Positions 1-12,612 are shown, counted from the first letter of the stretch. The stretch is 64,000 bases of DNA from Amyelois transitella (GCF_032362555.1 NC_083512.1:1042001-1106000), one strand, 5' to 3'. Translations and numbers: made by a program. The notes: generated by a model not told the origin, from the sequence alone.

Positions 1-386
1 TGGTGGCGTGAACTATACAACACTAATGATATAATACTGTAAAATTATATGCCTATTTTATTACAAAGGTACTTCAAGAAAATAAACAAATCCATATTGT
101 GAACGTTGACACAAGCGTCAATACTAATGATGATTTATTATTATTTTTCTAACAAATATATAGAGATAATTATGATATTAAGAATCATCATCACACCTGA
201 TCACCATATCTGCCTGGTAATGGACCACACAGACAGACAGATTAGTTTTCTTTATATAGATAACAAAATACGTGCGTGCTAATATGTGATTGACTTGAAG
301 AATAACAACACACATACAAAGGCACACGTACTTACAGTTAAATAACGACTTCCTAGTTACTCAAAACTTCCATACAAATATTACAT

Positions 387-590
387 TCATACGTATAGTC
401 ACGTCCGTATCCCTTGCGGGGTAGGCAGACCCAACAGCCTTGAAAAGATGTAGCTGTATGACTTTATGATGGAATTGAGATTCATATAGTGACAGGTTGC
501 TAGCTCATCGCCTTAAAACAATCGCCTTTTACGACATCCATGGGGAAAACATGAAGTGGTTCTATTTTTTGGTGCCGCGAACCACACGGC
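387..590 (-). repeat. SINE family A copy
   Basis: Family A reads, in its own sense, GCCGTGTGGTTCCCGGCACC at the 5' end, an internal CAGTCTT-TTC-AAGACTG hairpin, and a GGGATATAGACGTGATTATATG end followed by TATG repeats, about 260 bp in all. This copy is near complete but diverged, with a shortened middle. Confidence 0.85.
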
Positions 591-606
591 ATACATTTAA
601 TGTAAC

Positions 607-722
607 ATACATAGTACATAAAATCACGCCTCTTTCCCGGAGGGGTCGGCAGAGACTACCTCTTTCCACTTGCCACGATCTCTGCATACTTCCTTCGCTT
701 CATCCACTCTTGACCTTACATT
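607..722 (-). repeat. LINE family L 3' fragment
   Basis: Family L in sense ends GGGAAAGAGGCGTGATTTTA plus TATG repeats, preceded by codons for a LINE C-terminus (VVSAYPSG). Truncated copy, directly next to a SINE A. Confidence 0.7.
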
Positions 723-899
723 TAATGTAACCATAAAATAATTCAAAGTCAAGGAAGTAAAGATTTAAAATCTAACTAAGTAGAACTGTTTAAACCTAGT
801 TTTGCAGAATTTACATTTATCTTAAAGTAAGTAGTTATTTATAATTATTAATGTAATTGTATTTTTTCTGATTCTTCTTTTGAAATTATTTTTTCGTTA

Positions 900-995
900 A
901 GCCAAATAGCTGAATGTGGCCATTCAGTCTTTTCAAGACTGTTGGCTCTGTCTACCCCGCAAGGGATATAGACGTGACCATATGTATGTACGTAA
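900..995 (+). repeat. SINE family A, 3' part only
   Basis: Begins in the GCCAAATAGCTGAA region and ends with the TATG tail; 5' truncated. Confidence 0.8.
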
Positions 996-1330
996 ATTAT
1001 TTTTTAAAGGTTACAAAGTAAAAATATCACCATTTATTCAACTACACCTATCTCGCCAATTTTCTCAATCATAAATCACGATACAAGCAGATACCATTTG
1101 TCCTAGTGTCGATGCGATTTGACGTGGTATCGATATAGTATCGATACTAATACGTTCGTTCGCCCACTCTATGGATGGACATCAATCATAGTCGATATAT
1201 CTAAATAATTTATAACCTTGTTAGAGCGTAGATGAAACGTGAAACTCTTTAATAGTATTAATCGGTATTAACACATAAACTTAGTAATGAGAGCGAGTTC
1301 ATAAAGATAAAAAAATTGATGACAATTTGT

Positions 1331-1601
1331 ACTATATCCTGTCTATATTCCTTAAGGGGTAGATAAAGCCAACAGTCTTGAAAAGCCACGTGGAGCTGTT
1401 TGCTTGTATGATAGAATTGAGATTCAAATAGTGATAGGTTGCTATCCCATCGCCTGAAAAAGCATCCCAAGCTTATAAGCCTAACCCTTACTCGCCCTTA
1501 ACGACATCCATGAAAACGAAATGAAGTGGTCTTATTCTTATTTCCTATTGGTTGAAGTGGTCCTTTTCTTTTTTTTTATTGGTGCCGGGAACCACACGGT
1601 A
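1331..1601 (-). repeat. SINE family A copy
   Basis: Near full length. The 5' part is expanded by a short duplication of the block around AGTGGTCCTATTC. Confidence 0.82.
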
Positions 1602-1813
1602 CATTTAATAAAATAACTTCTAAAAACCTTAGAAATGAAGAATACTTTTTTATTACTCTGTCTACAATCACCAGGTCTGTTTCCTAGAAAGGTAAGCAAA
1701 GATCTTTCCACTAACCACGATCCCTTTTTCCCTTCTTCACAACATCTACATCGATATTCACATGACGAAATATATAATTTAATATCAAAAAAATCTAATT
1801 AAAAAACTTTTTT

Positions 1814-2073
1814 CATACATACATACATATAATCACGTCTATATCCCTTGCGGGGTAGACAGAGCCAACAGTCTCGAAAAGACTGATACGCTACGTTCAG
1901 CTATTTGGTTTAATGATAGAATTAAGATTCAAATAGTGACAGGTTGCTAGCCCATCGCCTAAAAGAAGAATCCCAAGTTTATAAGCCTACCCCTCAGTCG
2001 CCTTTTACGACATCCATGGAAGCGAGATGGAGTGGTCCTATTCCTTTTCTATTGGTGCCGGGAACCACACGGT
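1814..2073 (-). repeat. SINE family A, full length
   Basis: CATA repeats to GGGAACCACACGG; close to consensus. Confidence 0.9.
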
Positions 2074-2488
2074 TTAAAAACTTTTTTCATCACCATCAAT
2101 TGTCCCTTACCAAATGAAAATCAGTGTGATGCCTTTTGGACACCAATACTCATTTTCCCAAATGTTGCTTTCGTGACTTTCTCTAAAAAAACCCTTTCTC
2201 AGCGGCCAATTCTGACCAATTGGTTGAACAACGCCTCGTCACCGCGTCCCGTCATCAAAGACGCCGCATCCTGCAACCTGGATGTAAAGTTTCTAGATGT
2301 GTTTTGACTCTTGCCAAACATACATACCTACTACATATTTAATGAAGTAAATTTATTTTTATACATAAGCACATTTTATGACCACACGCTAGACGCCATG
2401 ACGAGTGACAATAGTTTTTGCGGAAATGATATAGGTGACGCGACATGTTGAAACTATCTTCAATTAAATCTATATTTAATAGATTACA

Positions 2489-2716
2489 ACATATACATAC
2501 ATACATATAAACACGAATTTATCCCTTGTGGGGTAGACACAGCCAACAGTCTTGAAAAGACGGATAGGCCAACTTCAGCTGTTTGGCTTAATGATATAAT
2601 TGAAATTCAAATAGCGACAGATTGCAAGCACATCACCTAAAATAAGTATCGCAAGTTTAAATGCCTATAGTCGCCTTTTACGACATCCATGGGAAAGAGA
2701 TGGAGTGATCCTATAC
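2489..2716 (-). repeat. SINE family A copy lacking the 5' head
   Basis: CATA end to the AGATGGAGTGATCCTAT block; the CCGGGAACCACACGG head is missing. Followed by an opposite-strand 3' fragment at 2725-2815. Confidence 0.85.
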
Positions 2717-2724
2717 GCCATGCA

Positions 2725-2815
2725 TTAATGTCAGTTAGCCTTTTCGTCTTTTCGACGACTGGCTCTGTTTACCCCGTAAGGGATAAAGACGTAATTATAT
2801 CTATGCTTCTATGTA
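2725..2815 (+). repeat. SINE family A, 3' part
   Basis: Diverged hairpin region and GGGATAAAGACGTAATTATAT end. Confidence 0.7.
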
Positions 2816-3111
2816 GCTGATATACCATATAAACATACAATATGCTGCATATTCTCAAATCACTTCCAGTATCCATAAGTCAAAGTCGCGCGCAATCAAT
2901 TCGTAACGACAATCGAGTCAAAGAAGCCGATGATCGAATAAACGACGTGATACCGATTTTTTTATCAGCTCGGTGTAAGGTTGTTTGAAATTGGAATTCT
3001 TTACTTTTTATTGAGGAGGAAGGGTGGTCTGCGGCGTTCTGATTTGTTATGCCTTATAAATTCAATGAGATATTGACATGAGTATACTCTGCTGACAAAT
3101 TATGAATTTTA

Positions 3112-3380
3112 CTAGCTGTGCCCGCGAATTCGTCCGCGTGAAATAGTCATTTTGGGCATCATTGAAGCCCAAGGATGAATAATTTTCCCCGTTTTTTTTC
3201 ACATTTCCCATTATTTCTCCGCTCCTTAAAATTTCAGCGTGATGTTATATAGCGTTAAGCCTTCCTCGATAAATGGTTTGTTGAACACGAAAAGAATTTT
3301 TCAATTCGAAACAGTAGTTCCTGAGATAAACGCGTTCAAACAAACAAACTCTTCAGCTTCATAATATTAGTAAAGAGGAT
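3112..3380 (+). repeat. Family C non-LTR/SINE-like repeat
   Basis: Family C starts ACTAGCTGTGCCCGCG, contains CCTTCCTCGATAAATGGT and ends near TATAATATTAGTA, about 270 bp. The family is widespread in Lepidoptera; its class is not certain (probably a LINE 3' end or SINE). Confidence 0.8.
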
Positions 3381-3418
3381 AAGATAGGTAAGCATAGCTT
3401 AATCCTTCTATTGTTAAG

Positions 3419-3745
3419 TCAAGCGGCTGAGCGTAGTCTTTCAGTCTTTTGATGACTGTTGGCTCTGTCTACCCCGCATGGGACATAGACGTGATTATAT
3501 GTTATGTTCCATGCTCGAGCGAAGGAAAAACATAGTGTGCGCCAGCTGCTTCTCCTCCCGTGCAGAATGTAACAGCCAATCAAAGGAAAAGCTGATAAAC
3601 TTGAGATTCTTTTTTTAGGCGATGGGCTAGCAACCTCCACTATTTACACCTTAATTCCATCGTGAAGCCGAGCTGAATGTAGTCTTCTAGTGTTTTAGTG
3701 AAAATTGGCACTTTCTTCATCGTAAGGGATAAAGAGGTAAATACC
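3419..3745 (+). repeat. Two broken SINE family A pieces
   Basis: A 3' piece (3419-3512), about 80 bases of other sequence, then a 5'-truncated diverged piece (3590-3745). Confidence 0.65.
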
Positions 3746-3796
3746 TTTTACCTTTTGTAATGTGTGGAGATATAGCGGGAGCACGTGAATTAACAT

Positions 3797-4059
3797 ACAT
3801 ATATACATACATATAATCACGTCTATATCCCTTCCGGGGTAGACAGGGCCAACAGTCTTCAAAAGACTGATAGGCCACGTTCAGCTGTTTGGCTTAATAA
3901 TAGAATTGAGATTCAAATAGTGACAGGTTGCTAGCCCATCGCCTATAAGAAGAATTCCAAGTTTACAAGCCTATCCCTTAGGCGCTTTTTACGACATCCG
4001 TAGGAACGAGATAATGTGGTCCTATTCTTTTTTAATTGGTACCAGGAACCACACCGCAC
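3797..4059 (-). repeat. SINE family A, full length
   Basis: CATA repeats to CCAGGAACCACACC. Lies just past the 3' end of the transporter gene. Confidence 0.88.
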
Positions 4060-4145
4060 ACAAAGCATATAGTCTAGATTTTCGAAAAACAACGCTCACA
4101 TCAAAAAACTAACACTGTTTTTTTTTTTGTTTGTAATAATTATTA

Positions 4146-7100
4146 TCAAAAAATTGTATCTTTCAACGTCAACCCCTTAGTCTCGGGCAAAAGCAAACTA
4201 AATCCAGCACAGAATAATGGATACAAAGAAAATATAACTGAAGATACCCAGTGGGGTTTGACATTCACAATAAACGGGGCTATCATGGCTCCTAATTTAG
4301 CACCAGCAGAACTAACTGCAAACCCCATGTTCCTTAAAACCGTAGGGAATAGCTCATTAATTTGAACATACAATATCGAGAATAGTGTTGTAGCTGAGAA
4401 TAATCCTGTAACAGCTATCACAGCCGCCCAGTTGCCATCCGGAAGAAACGCTAGGATTCCCATTGCAAGAGCAATTAGTAGAACAAAGAAAAATGAAGAT
4501 CCCTTTCGTCCGAAACATTTGTTGCTGCCCATCCCTACTAGTGCCGCTGGTATCTGAAAATTAAAAGATTTTAAGTAAGTAAGTACCAACCTTCTCGACT
4601 TGGAAGTTAATGATTGAATCACTTATAAATATTTCCCTACCTAAGATCTTTTCAAACTATCCAAATTAATATTATTTTTTAATCATGGCTTTCGCCTTGT
4701 ATTTTTCAGGTTCTACGACACATTGTTTTGATAATTACACAGATTGAGTTAGCCTCGAAGTAAGTTCGAGACTTGTGTTTCGAGATACTAACTCAACGAT
4801 ACTATATTTTATAATAAATACTTATATAGATAAACGTCCAAAACTCAGACCAATCCGAAAAAGTTCTTTTCTCATCATGCCCCGGCCTGGATTCGAACAC
4901 ATTCCATACTATAAGTTAAATAGAATAAATTATTTAAATGTTTGAATCATATTTTAAATTGGTCATACTGAATTTGCACGTCATGTTGACGTTATTATAT
5001 TAGAAGTTATTGACACAGGTGTACATAAATTAACATCATTAAAATTAAAAAACAAAGAAATTAAATTTGGTCACATATCTAAGAGCCTTTGGATTTTAAT
5101 ACCTAAATTACAGCCATTAGAAGTGATTTAAAAATTTCTTTTGTCGACATAATAGTTCTAAAACCATCAATTCGATTAAATATGAATGCTAAGTAATCAA
5201 ATTTTTCAATAAGTAATAAATACATACATATAATCACGTCTATATCCCTTGCGAGGTAGACAGAGCCAACAGACTTGAAAAGACTGATAGGCCACTTTGA
5301 GCTATTTGGCTTAAAGATAGAATTGAGATTCAAATAGTGACAGGTTGCTAGCCCGTCGCCTAAAAGAAGAATCACAAGTTTATAAGCCTACCCCTTAGTT
5401 GCCTTGTACGACATCCATGGGAACGAGACGGAATGGTCCTATCCTGTTGTGGTTCCTCAATAAAAAAAAAGTAATAAATACATTAATATTTTTATATCAA
5501 TTAAAAAAAGATTCTAATTAAAAGTAATACCGAGCTTTGATGAATATGTAAATTTTCAATAAGATACCGTACTTACTTGAACTAATCCAGAAGCCAATAC
5601 GGTCATATGAACATTACTACCCAGCAGAGGCACGTACTGGTTGATACCAAAAAAGCATACACCAGCAACACTCCAAATTATGGTAGAAAAAATTGTGACC
5701 AATGTCAATTCTTTAGTTTTGAACAAATCCAAAAACCCATGAGATTCCTTCTGATATTTTTGTTTCTCTTCAATTTCTTTCATCGACTTTTCGACATTTT
5801 CTTTTATATTTTCTGTGGGCAAGTTATTGCTGTAAAAAAGTGAAGATTAACAACCGTAAAATGCTTATAAATAATTAATATACCACTTCTTAAATTTGAA
5901 AGTTGTAGAAAAATGATTAGATTTTTGAAGAGTTTCCATAAAAAATATCAACAATGCTTTTTTCCGTGCCGTGTGGTATCCGGCACCATTAGAAAAGAGA
6001 GAATAGGACCACTCCATCTCTTTCCCATGGATGTCGTAATAGGCGACTAAGAGATAGGCTTATAAACTTGGGATTCTACTTTTCGGCGACAGACTAGCGA
6101 TCTATCATTATTTTAATCTCAATTCTATCATTAAGCCAAACAGCTGTTTAGCTGTTTGGCTTAATGGCCCATTAGTCTTTTTAAGACCCGCAACGGATTT
6201 GGACGTAATTATATGTATATATATTCTTTGTGATTAATAATGGGTCTACTGAACGAGATTTCTATTGAAATAAGTAGTAATTTTGTAGTACAATACTGTA
6301 TTAAATGCTCCTGTATATAATTTCGTGTACATAACAGAAACAAACTTTATTTTGTCTACGCTACTAGACCTGCAAGGAAGAAGAATAACACTTACAATAT
6401 ACATACATATAGTCACGTCTACATCCCTTATGAGAGAGAGAGAATACAAATTACAAATTTGAATACTTACAATTTCGCGACTTTTATCATCAACTCCACC
6501 GCCCTGTCCCCTTGCTGATTCGCCATCAACCACCTCGGTGTCTCGGGCAAAAAGAACAAAGTCATCAGCAATATCAATATTGAAGTTGATCCTAAACACA
6601 GCATTAACATCCTCCACGTTCTTGCATAGTATGCGAATATGACCACTGTAGACTGACCAATGCCATCTATTACAATTCCCAATCCACCTCCGAATTCCCT
6701 ATACTGTGGTCCTATGATTTCGACTATAATTACTACAGAAACGGTGAAGATGCCTCCGCAACCCAGTCCTACGAAGAAACGTATGACGCAAAATGTCCAG
6801 TAGTTCGGTGCAAATGGTGCTGCTAAAGAAAACATCACTGGTATTGCTACACCGCATATCAGACTCATGCGCCGGCCAAATCTGGAACACAATAAATTTG
6901 TAATTTTTTTCGCTTTCTTTTCAGTTGATCATTTATTTCGGAATAATTTCTTTTGTAATAATAATACTAGATTTTTAATTAATATCAATTCCATGATGAA
7001 TAAAAATAATTTTATAATGAACAATCTCGACTGTATATTTTGAAACAAATAACACTATAAAAGAACAAAAGAAACTTGTCAGAAACTTGTTGTTGTGCCA

Positions 7101-7848
7101 TGTGATTCCCGGCACCAGTACAAAAAAAGAATAGAACCCCTCCATCTCTTTCCCATGGATGTAGTAAAAGGCGACTAAGGGATAGGCTTACAAACTTGGG
7201 ATACTTTTTTTAGGCGATGGGCCAGCAACCTATCACTATTTGAATCTCAATTCTATTATTAAGCCTTACAGCTGAGCGTGGCCTATCAGTCTTTTTAAGA
7301 CTGTTGGCTCTGTCTACCCCACAAGGGATATAGACGTGACCATATGTATGTATGTATGTAGAAACTTGTCGCAGCTGACGGGACAAAATTAAATATGTAT
7401 TGAAATTAAACTTTAAAATTTACCTATCCGAAACCCATCCAAAGAAATTGACTCCAAGAAACAAGCCGAACATCAGCATCGACTGTGTAAAACTAGCCAA
7501 CCATGCTCTGTCACAGATCAAATCGAATTCAGATATGAGCGTCGATTCAAATATTATATTTTCATACTCATACTTCAGACAACCATCATAACATGTCGTA
7601 TTAATAACTTCTAACGGTTCTGCGCCATTCTCAAATTCTGTACAGATGAAATGTGTTTTAGGCGTAAGATAGACTATAGTTATAATATTCCAGCCAGCTA
7701 TAACTCTAGTTACGGCCGCTAAAAGACATATCAACGCTTGCCAAACACCAAAAGCTCCCATAGATCTAACAACGTAATCATCGTCGCGTTTGCTGTCATG
7801 TGTTACTTTATTAACTACATATTTCGTTATGTTATGTTTCTTGGTCAT
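4146..7848 (-). CDS. SLC22-type organic cation transporter (MFS), 4 exons, complete
   Basis: Plasma-membrane transporter of organic cations/solutes, major facilitator superfamily. Exons on the minus strand: 7848-7424, 6881-6471, 5829-5577, 4553-4146; every junction is GT-AG and phases match (425+411+253+408 nt, 498 codons plus TGA). Residues about 31-61 form TM1, followed by the large extracellular loop typical of SLC22 with Cys69, Cys86, Cys90, Cys112 and a possible N-glycosylation site at Asn83. The MFS signature GWVSDRFGRR spans residues 137-146 and is split by intron 1. LPETPRWL at 253-260 precedes the central cytoplasmic loop (about 261-318, charged), and the family C-terminal LPETKG lies at 485-490. 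The start at 7848 is the first Met after a possible upstream acceptor near 7882, so a 5' non-coding (or short coding) exon may exist further right. Each intron contains a family A SINE, and intron 3 also a family B SINE. Length is slightly below the usual 520-560. The exact substrate (for example carnitine, carcinine) cannot be told. Confidence 0.93.
4734..4903 (-). repeat. SINE family B (tRNA-derived), in transporter intron 3
   Basis: Tail 'acacagattgagttagcctcg' side at the left and a damaged tRNA-like B box (GGATTCGAACAC) at the right. The tRNA head is truncated. Confidence 0.8.
5219..5458 (-). repeat. SINE family A in transporter intron 3
   Basis: Near complete; the GGTGCCGGGAACCACACGG head is reduced to TTGTGGTTCCTC. 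Confidence 0.85.
5968..6220 (+). repeat. SINE family A in transporter intron 2, with palindromic scar
   Basis: Starts GCCGTGTGGTATCCGGCACC. Carries a 16-bp perfect inverted repeat at 6130-6165 made from the ATTAAGCCAAACAGCT block, and a shortened 3' end. Confidence 0.88.
7095..7361 (+). repeat. SINE family A, full length, in transporter intron 1
   Basis: GCCATGTGATTCCCGGCACC to (TATG)n; close to consensus. Confidence 0.9.
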
Positions 7849-7892
7849 GTCTGAGTGTTGTTTGTGTGTTGGCCAAAACCTGGAACAAAATT

Positions 7893-8143
7893 CAAAAAAT
7901 TCAAAATTTTTATTCATTACTATAGGATACTGTACATCGCTTAATAATTGTCAAAACATATGGTTTAACAACATTGGTTGACGTCAAATAAATTACTTAA
8001 AAACTAAGTTTACTGCCGCTTCCAAGGCGTCAATGCAGAAGAAGCGGTAACAAACTGCACTGCAGCATTTTCTTCAACAACGTCAACTTCACAATATTAA
8101 TTAAACTTAGAATAGAATGTGAACGAGAGAATACATTGTTCAG
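7893..8143 (-). repeat. Family E SINE-like repeat
   Basis: In sense it has GAAGCGG(C/T)AGTAAAC, TTATTTGACGTCAACCAA and an end rich in AAAATTTTTATT/TTGAATTT. About 250 bp; begins at the 5' border of the transporter gene. Confidence 0.75.
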
Positions 8144-8149
8144 ATTTAT

Positions 8150-9525
8150 ATGTTTATGAAAAGAAAACTGTTATTTTAATACTAGCAGAATTAAATTTTG
8201 AAAATGACCTTAATTTATATAAGCTGTGGTTTAATTGCCATCTTTCACAATAATTAAGATACTGTATAAGGAAGTAGAAATTTTCTAAGAAGTCAATTCG
8301 GTTTAAATGTTCAGAAAATTTTCAAATTTGTTATGTTCCTTCTTTTTTTAAACAAAAAATTCATACTTTTAATCAAATGATTATAAAGCATCGATTTGTT
8401 TTCTGTGCGGATTATATAAGTTAATCTCAAAAAAAAAAAAAAAAGTTTATGAAAAATCTTAAGTATCTTGCAAAATTGCTAACATTCCGTTTCATCCATC
8501 TTCAATGTTTCATCAATCATTCTGAAATGGCTGTGATTGATACCTATCTGTTAGCTCCGGAGTCCCGTGAGTCTCGTTAGCTCAGACATGATGGACTGAG
8601 TCAGAGATATAAAGTTTTTAGATGAACACTCTTATTTCCAAAACAGGTGTCATTTCTTAATCTACTTCACCATGTATCAATGCCTCTTTTCTGAATTAGT
8701 TTGAGTGCTAGCCGATACTGTTATTCATGCAACTGGAAATGTAACATGATCCAATATGTTCTTGTAAGGTTCTACTGCAAAAGTCATAAACCACAGACGA
8801 GAGTCCAGCTTCGTTTATAAACCTACATGACCAAATCCAGGATCGACGATGACATGACATCGATGTAACCAGTACGAAATTAATACTTTTTACTAGATAT
8901 TTTTATTACAAGTGAAAATTTATCAAATTAACTTTAATTACTATTACAAAAGAAAAAAAAAATATAGGTAGAAAAAAAAATATTGATTTAAAAATTTGTA
9001 TGTTCGTGTTACTAAATTTGATTCGAGGGAGACTGTTCATCTATAACTTTAGCGGTCTATGTCCGGTAATGACGTGAGGGCTACCAACCTGTAATTTGGA
9101 CCACTTTCGCCTCAATCAAGTAAATGCCTCTAATATTCTGTCTGGTTGTAACAGAATTAAGATGCCGCCTTTATCTTTAACAGATGTTGTACGTGATTTT
9201 GTAGAATAGAGTTTTTAAACGACTACGTAGAAATAAATGTTCTTAGCGCATAAATAATACATACTTCTATTTTAGTAGACAGTAATAGAACAAAAGTAAA
9301 GAGGATTGCTTTTATAGTATTTTCCATTTTCTATGCAAAAATTACTCAAGGAAAAAAATATAACCTTGGGATTCTTCATTCAGGACATCACAATTCAATG
9401 ATAAAACGTGGTTTTCGGGACTGTGACTATAGACCTTGTCTACCCCGTTAATAACAAAGTCTTGTTGTATGTGTAATATTAAAACGAACGATTGGAATTT
9501 GAATTTGGTGACTGAGATTTTTACA
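8150..9525. other. No gene recognised
   Basis: AT-rich unique-looking sequence upstream of the transporter, with an A run at 8428-8444. The transporter promoter and a possible 5' untranslated exon should lie in its left part. No coding exon or clear core promoter was seen. Confidence 0.5.
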
Positions 9526-9561
9526 CGAAAACGACTCCCATCCGACCTCCGCAACCTTTGC

Positions 9562-9836
9562 AGATAAACATACATACATATTATGGTCACGTCTATATCC
9601 CTTGCGGGGTAGAAGGGTTCTTTGCAGGTAAACCTAACCATTATTGGATCGATCATGGTTACACATCCATTTGCCGAATGGGCAAGTTTCCTCACCGTAA
9701 GAGCATCGGTTAGTATTCAAACTAATGTAAATAACTTAGAAAAAAGTCATTGGTACATGGCCGAGGGGGGATTCCAACCTGTGCCTGTATGCCATCACGC
9801 ATTTTAACCTTATCGATTCGGCCACCAACGCTCAAA
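9562..9836 (-). repeat. Chimera: SINE A tail fused to family H (tRNA-derived) SINE
   Basis: 9562-9613 is the 3' end of SINE A. From 9616 the sequence is family H on the minus strand, with the tRNA-like head near 9760-9836 (GGTTGGAATCCC B box region) and the block ACCGATGCTCTTACGGTGAG. Confidence 0.75.
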
Positions 9837-10145
9837 CGTTTATTACTATGTCTCCCAAAATGTACACCACAAAATTAAAGTCTCATACAAAAATACCATA
9901 CTCATTTTCTACTACACGATAAACGTTCTCCAGATAAAGGTCTAACCTTTAAAACAAAAGTTATTTCGCGAATTATCTACCATCTACACCCGACAAGCGT
10001 TTCTCCTTCATAAACCAGGGTTTGCATTCGAGTTTGTATCTAAACACAGGTTAGTGATGCCCGCTTAAAGGCTCGGACAGTGTGCCGGCGACTTCCTCCG
10101 AAGTCGACCGATTGTACGACTTCGATCGATGCGACTCGGAGCGAC

Positions 10146-10366
10146 AACAATAGGATCACTCCATCTTTTTCAAATGGCTGTCGCTTAAGGCGACTAAGAT
10201 ATAGGCTTGTAAAATTGGGATTATTCATTTAGGCGACGGGCTAGCAACCTGTCGCTATTTGAATCTCAATTCTACCATTTAGCCAAACAGCTTAACGTGG
10301 CCTATCAGTCTTTTCGGGACTATTCACTGTTTTACCCCGCAAGGGATAAAGATGTGATTACATGTT
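10146..10366 (+). repeat. SINE family A without 5' head
   Basis: Starts at the ATAGGATCACTCCATC block; ends GATGTGATTACATG. Confidence 0.82.
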
Positions 10367-10369
10367 TTT

Positions 10370-10595
10370 TAATGTAGACAATGTGCATTCGTCCACGATC
10401 TAGATTTAAGTGATCTATATTTGTAAATTAACGTCCGATGAAAATGATGCAGTGTAGTTCGTTCCGCCGCTTCTTCTACACATGCGCTTATAGCGATATG
10501 AAGCGGTAATAGTTATAATTAGATATAAGTGATGTGACGTCAATAAGTGATACCTTGTATGCAATTTTGAAAATAAATCTATTCTATTCTATGTA
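10370..10595 (+). repeat. Family D SINE-like repeat
   Basis: Contains GTGCATTCGTCCACGAT, GTGATGTGACGTCAATAAG and ends AAAATAAATCTATTCTATTC. Related to family E through the AAGCGG block. Confidence 0.8.
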
Positions 10596-10960
10596 CCTAT
10601 GTATGTAGGACTAGTCGCACCGAGTCGGTACGACTGAAGTCGGCCGCACGCTGCACAAACCCTTAGGATTAAAAAACAGGGTAGATAAAGTCTAATCACC
10701 AGAATTACCCTTCTCTGACCACTTAACATCAGATTTATAGCCACCGAAGGCAATGGTTGGATGACCATTAATATGATTTGCGTCGCTGTCTTGTAATTTC
10801 GAAAATTGTATACCAAGGATAGTCTAAGACCTCAAATTATGGACCTTATCATTTGGTGTTTGGAGTGAAAATTGAGCAGTTTTTCGAAGTGATCCTAAAG
10901 GGGATATTATAAAGCCTTTAAGGTAGGTCGTAATGAGAGAGTGACATCATCTGAAACATA

Positions 10961-11130
10961 CATACATAAAAACACGCCTCTTTCCCGGAGGGGTAGGCAG
11001 AGACAACATCTTTCCACTTGCCACGACCTGTGCATACTTCCTTCGCTTCATACACATTCATAACTCTCTTCATGCAAGCTCGGCGGTTTCGGGTACTCTT
11101 GACCTGACCCTTTGCCAGGACGTCCTTATC
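10961..11130 (-). repeat. LINE family L 3' fragment
   Basis: CATA end, CACGCCTCTTTCCCGGAGGG, then antisense of the C-terminal codons. Confidence 0.8.
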
Positions 11131-11321
11131 ATCTGTGTTGTAAAATCACAAACTGATGTTACACTTATATACATACATACATAATCACGTCTATACGTAT
11201 AATAAACATGATAATTATGCATCAACCATTTCATTGGTTAAATACTCGTATACAGTTGACCTGACCTTTTACCAGAAAAATACCCGGTTTGATTCAGTTT
11301 AACAAAATAAATCTTATTATG

Positions 11322-11557
11322 TGTGCCGTGTGGTCCCCGGCACCAATAAAAAAAAAGGTCCACTCCATTTCTTTCCCATGGATATAATAAGGCGACTAAG
11401 GTATATAGGCTTATAAACTTGAGATTCTTTTAGGCGATGGGCTAACAATCTGTCACTATTTGGATCTAAATATTAAACGTGGACTATAATTTTTTTAAGA
11501 CTGTTGCCTCTGTCTACCCCGCAAGGGATATAGACGTGATTATATGTATGTATGTAT
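11322..11557 (+). repeat. SINE family A, near full length
   Basis: GCCGTGTGGTCCCCGGCACC to (TATG)n, with a deletion before the hairpin. Confidence 0.88.
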
Positions 11558-11872
11558 AAATCTTATTATCTTGAATTTGATTGAAGACTCTTAAGATCAA
11601 ATCAGAATTACTCGTTTTCGACAATATTTCTCAATTCGAATACACATCTTTCTCTGCAAAACGTTTTAATTTACTGTCAGTCAGTCAGAATCGTCCCGAA
11701 TAAACACTCAATAGCAATCGAAAGAACGATGAATGATGAAGAGTGCGTTCTCATTAGGTCTTCTGATTTGGCCCTTGGTATAAAATTTTTTAAATTGATA
11801 TATATAAATTATAAAAATGCAAGTGTATAAGAAGCAGTAGCACAAACTACTGCTGCATTTTCTACATAACAA

Positions 11873-12090
11873 AACATACATATAGTCACGTCTATATCCC
11901 TTGCGGAGTAAACAGGGCCAACAGTCTCGAAAAAACTGATAGGCCACGTTCAGCTTTTTGGCTTGATAATAGAAGTGAGATTCAAATAGTGACAGGTTGC
12001 TAGCACGTCGCCTAAAAGAAGAATCCCAAGTTAATAAGCCTATCCCTTAGTCGCCTTTTACGACATCCATGGAAAAGAGAAGTAGTCTAT
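11873..12090 (-). repeat. SINE family A lacking the 5' head
   Basis: CATA end through CATCCATGGAAAAGAGA; followed at 12143 by a family H tail. Confidence 0.85.
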
Positions 12091-12142
12091 AACAGCAGAT
12101 AAAGTCTGAAATATAAAATATAGGCGACCTTAATACAATATG

Positions 12143-12292
12143 GTTTGGGTTCCTCATTAAAGTTTGTCGGAGGTCAGACGGGAGTCGCGTTAAAACCTGA
12201 CTTAGCCAATCAGATCGTGGTCAAAAGCGCAACCGTACTCCTTTCCAGGGAGGAGACGACATAATCTCGACTAACTCCAGAAAAAGAAGACA
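12143..12292 (+). repeat. Family H SINE, 3' part
   Basis: Contains GGAGGTCAGACGGGAGTCGC and AGCCAATC, as in the complete copy at 37358-37735. Confidence 0.65.
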
Positions 12293-12339
12293 GCGTTTGT
12301 GTAATATACATTATCACGTCATGACAACGTAAATTTTGT

Positions 12340-12612
12340 AACTAGCCGTGCCCGCGACTTCGTCCACGTGGAATGGTTATTTTGGGCATCATAGAAGCCC
12401 CCAAGCCCCCAAGGATGAATAATTTTCCCCGTTTTTTTACATTTTCCATTATTTCTTCGCTCCTAATAGTTGCAGCGTGATATTATATAGCCTAAAGCTT
12501 TCCTCGATAAATGGTCTATTCAACACAGAATTTTTCAATTTGAACCAGTAGTTTCTGAGATTAGCGTGTTCAAACAAACAAACTTATCAGCTTTATAATA
12601 TATTATCAGTAT
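12340..12612 (+). repeat. Family C repeat
   Basis: ACTAGCCGTGCCCGCGACTT to TATAATATATTATCAG. Confidence 0.8.

Noticed and set aside
7095..7361. Internal RNA polymerase III promoter in SINE A
   Set aside because: TAGGCGATGGG and TTTGAATCTC only loosely resemble A and B boxes and are poorly placed, so a tRNA origin for family A was not called.
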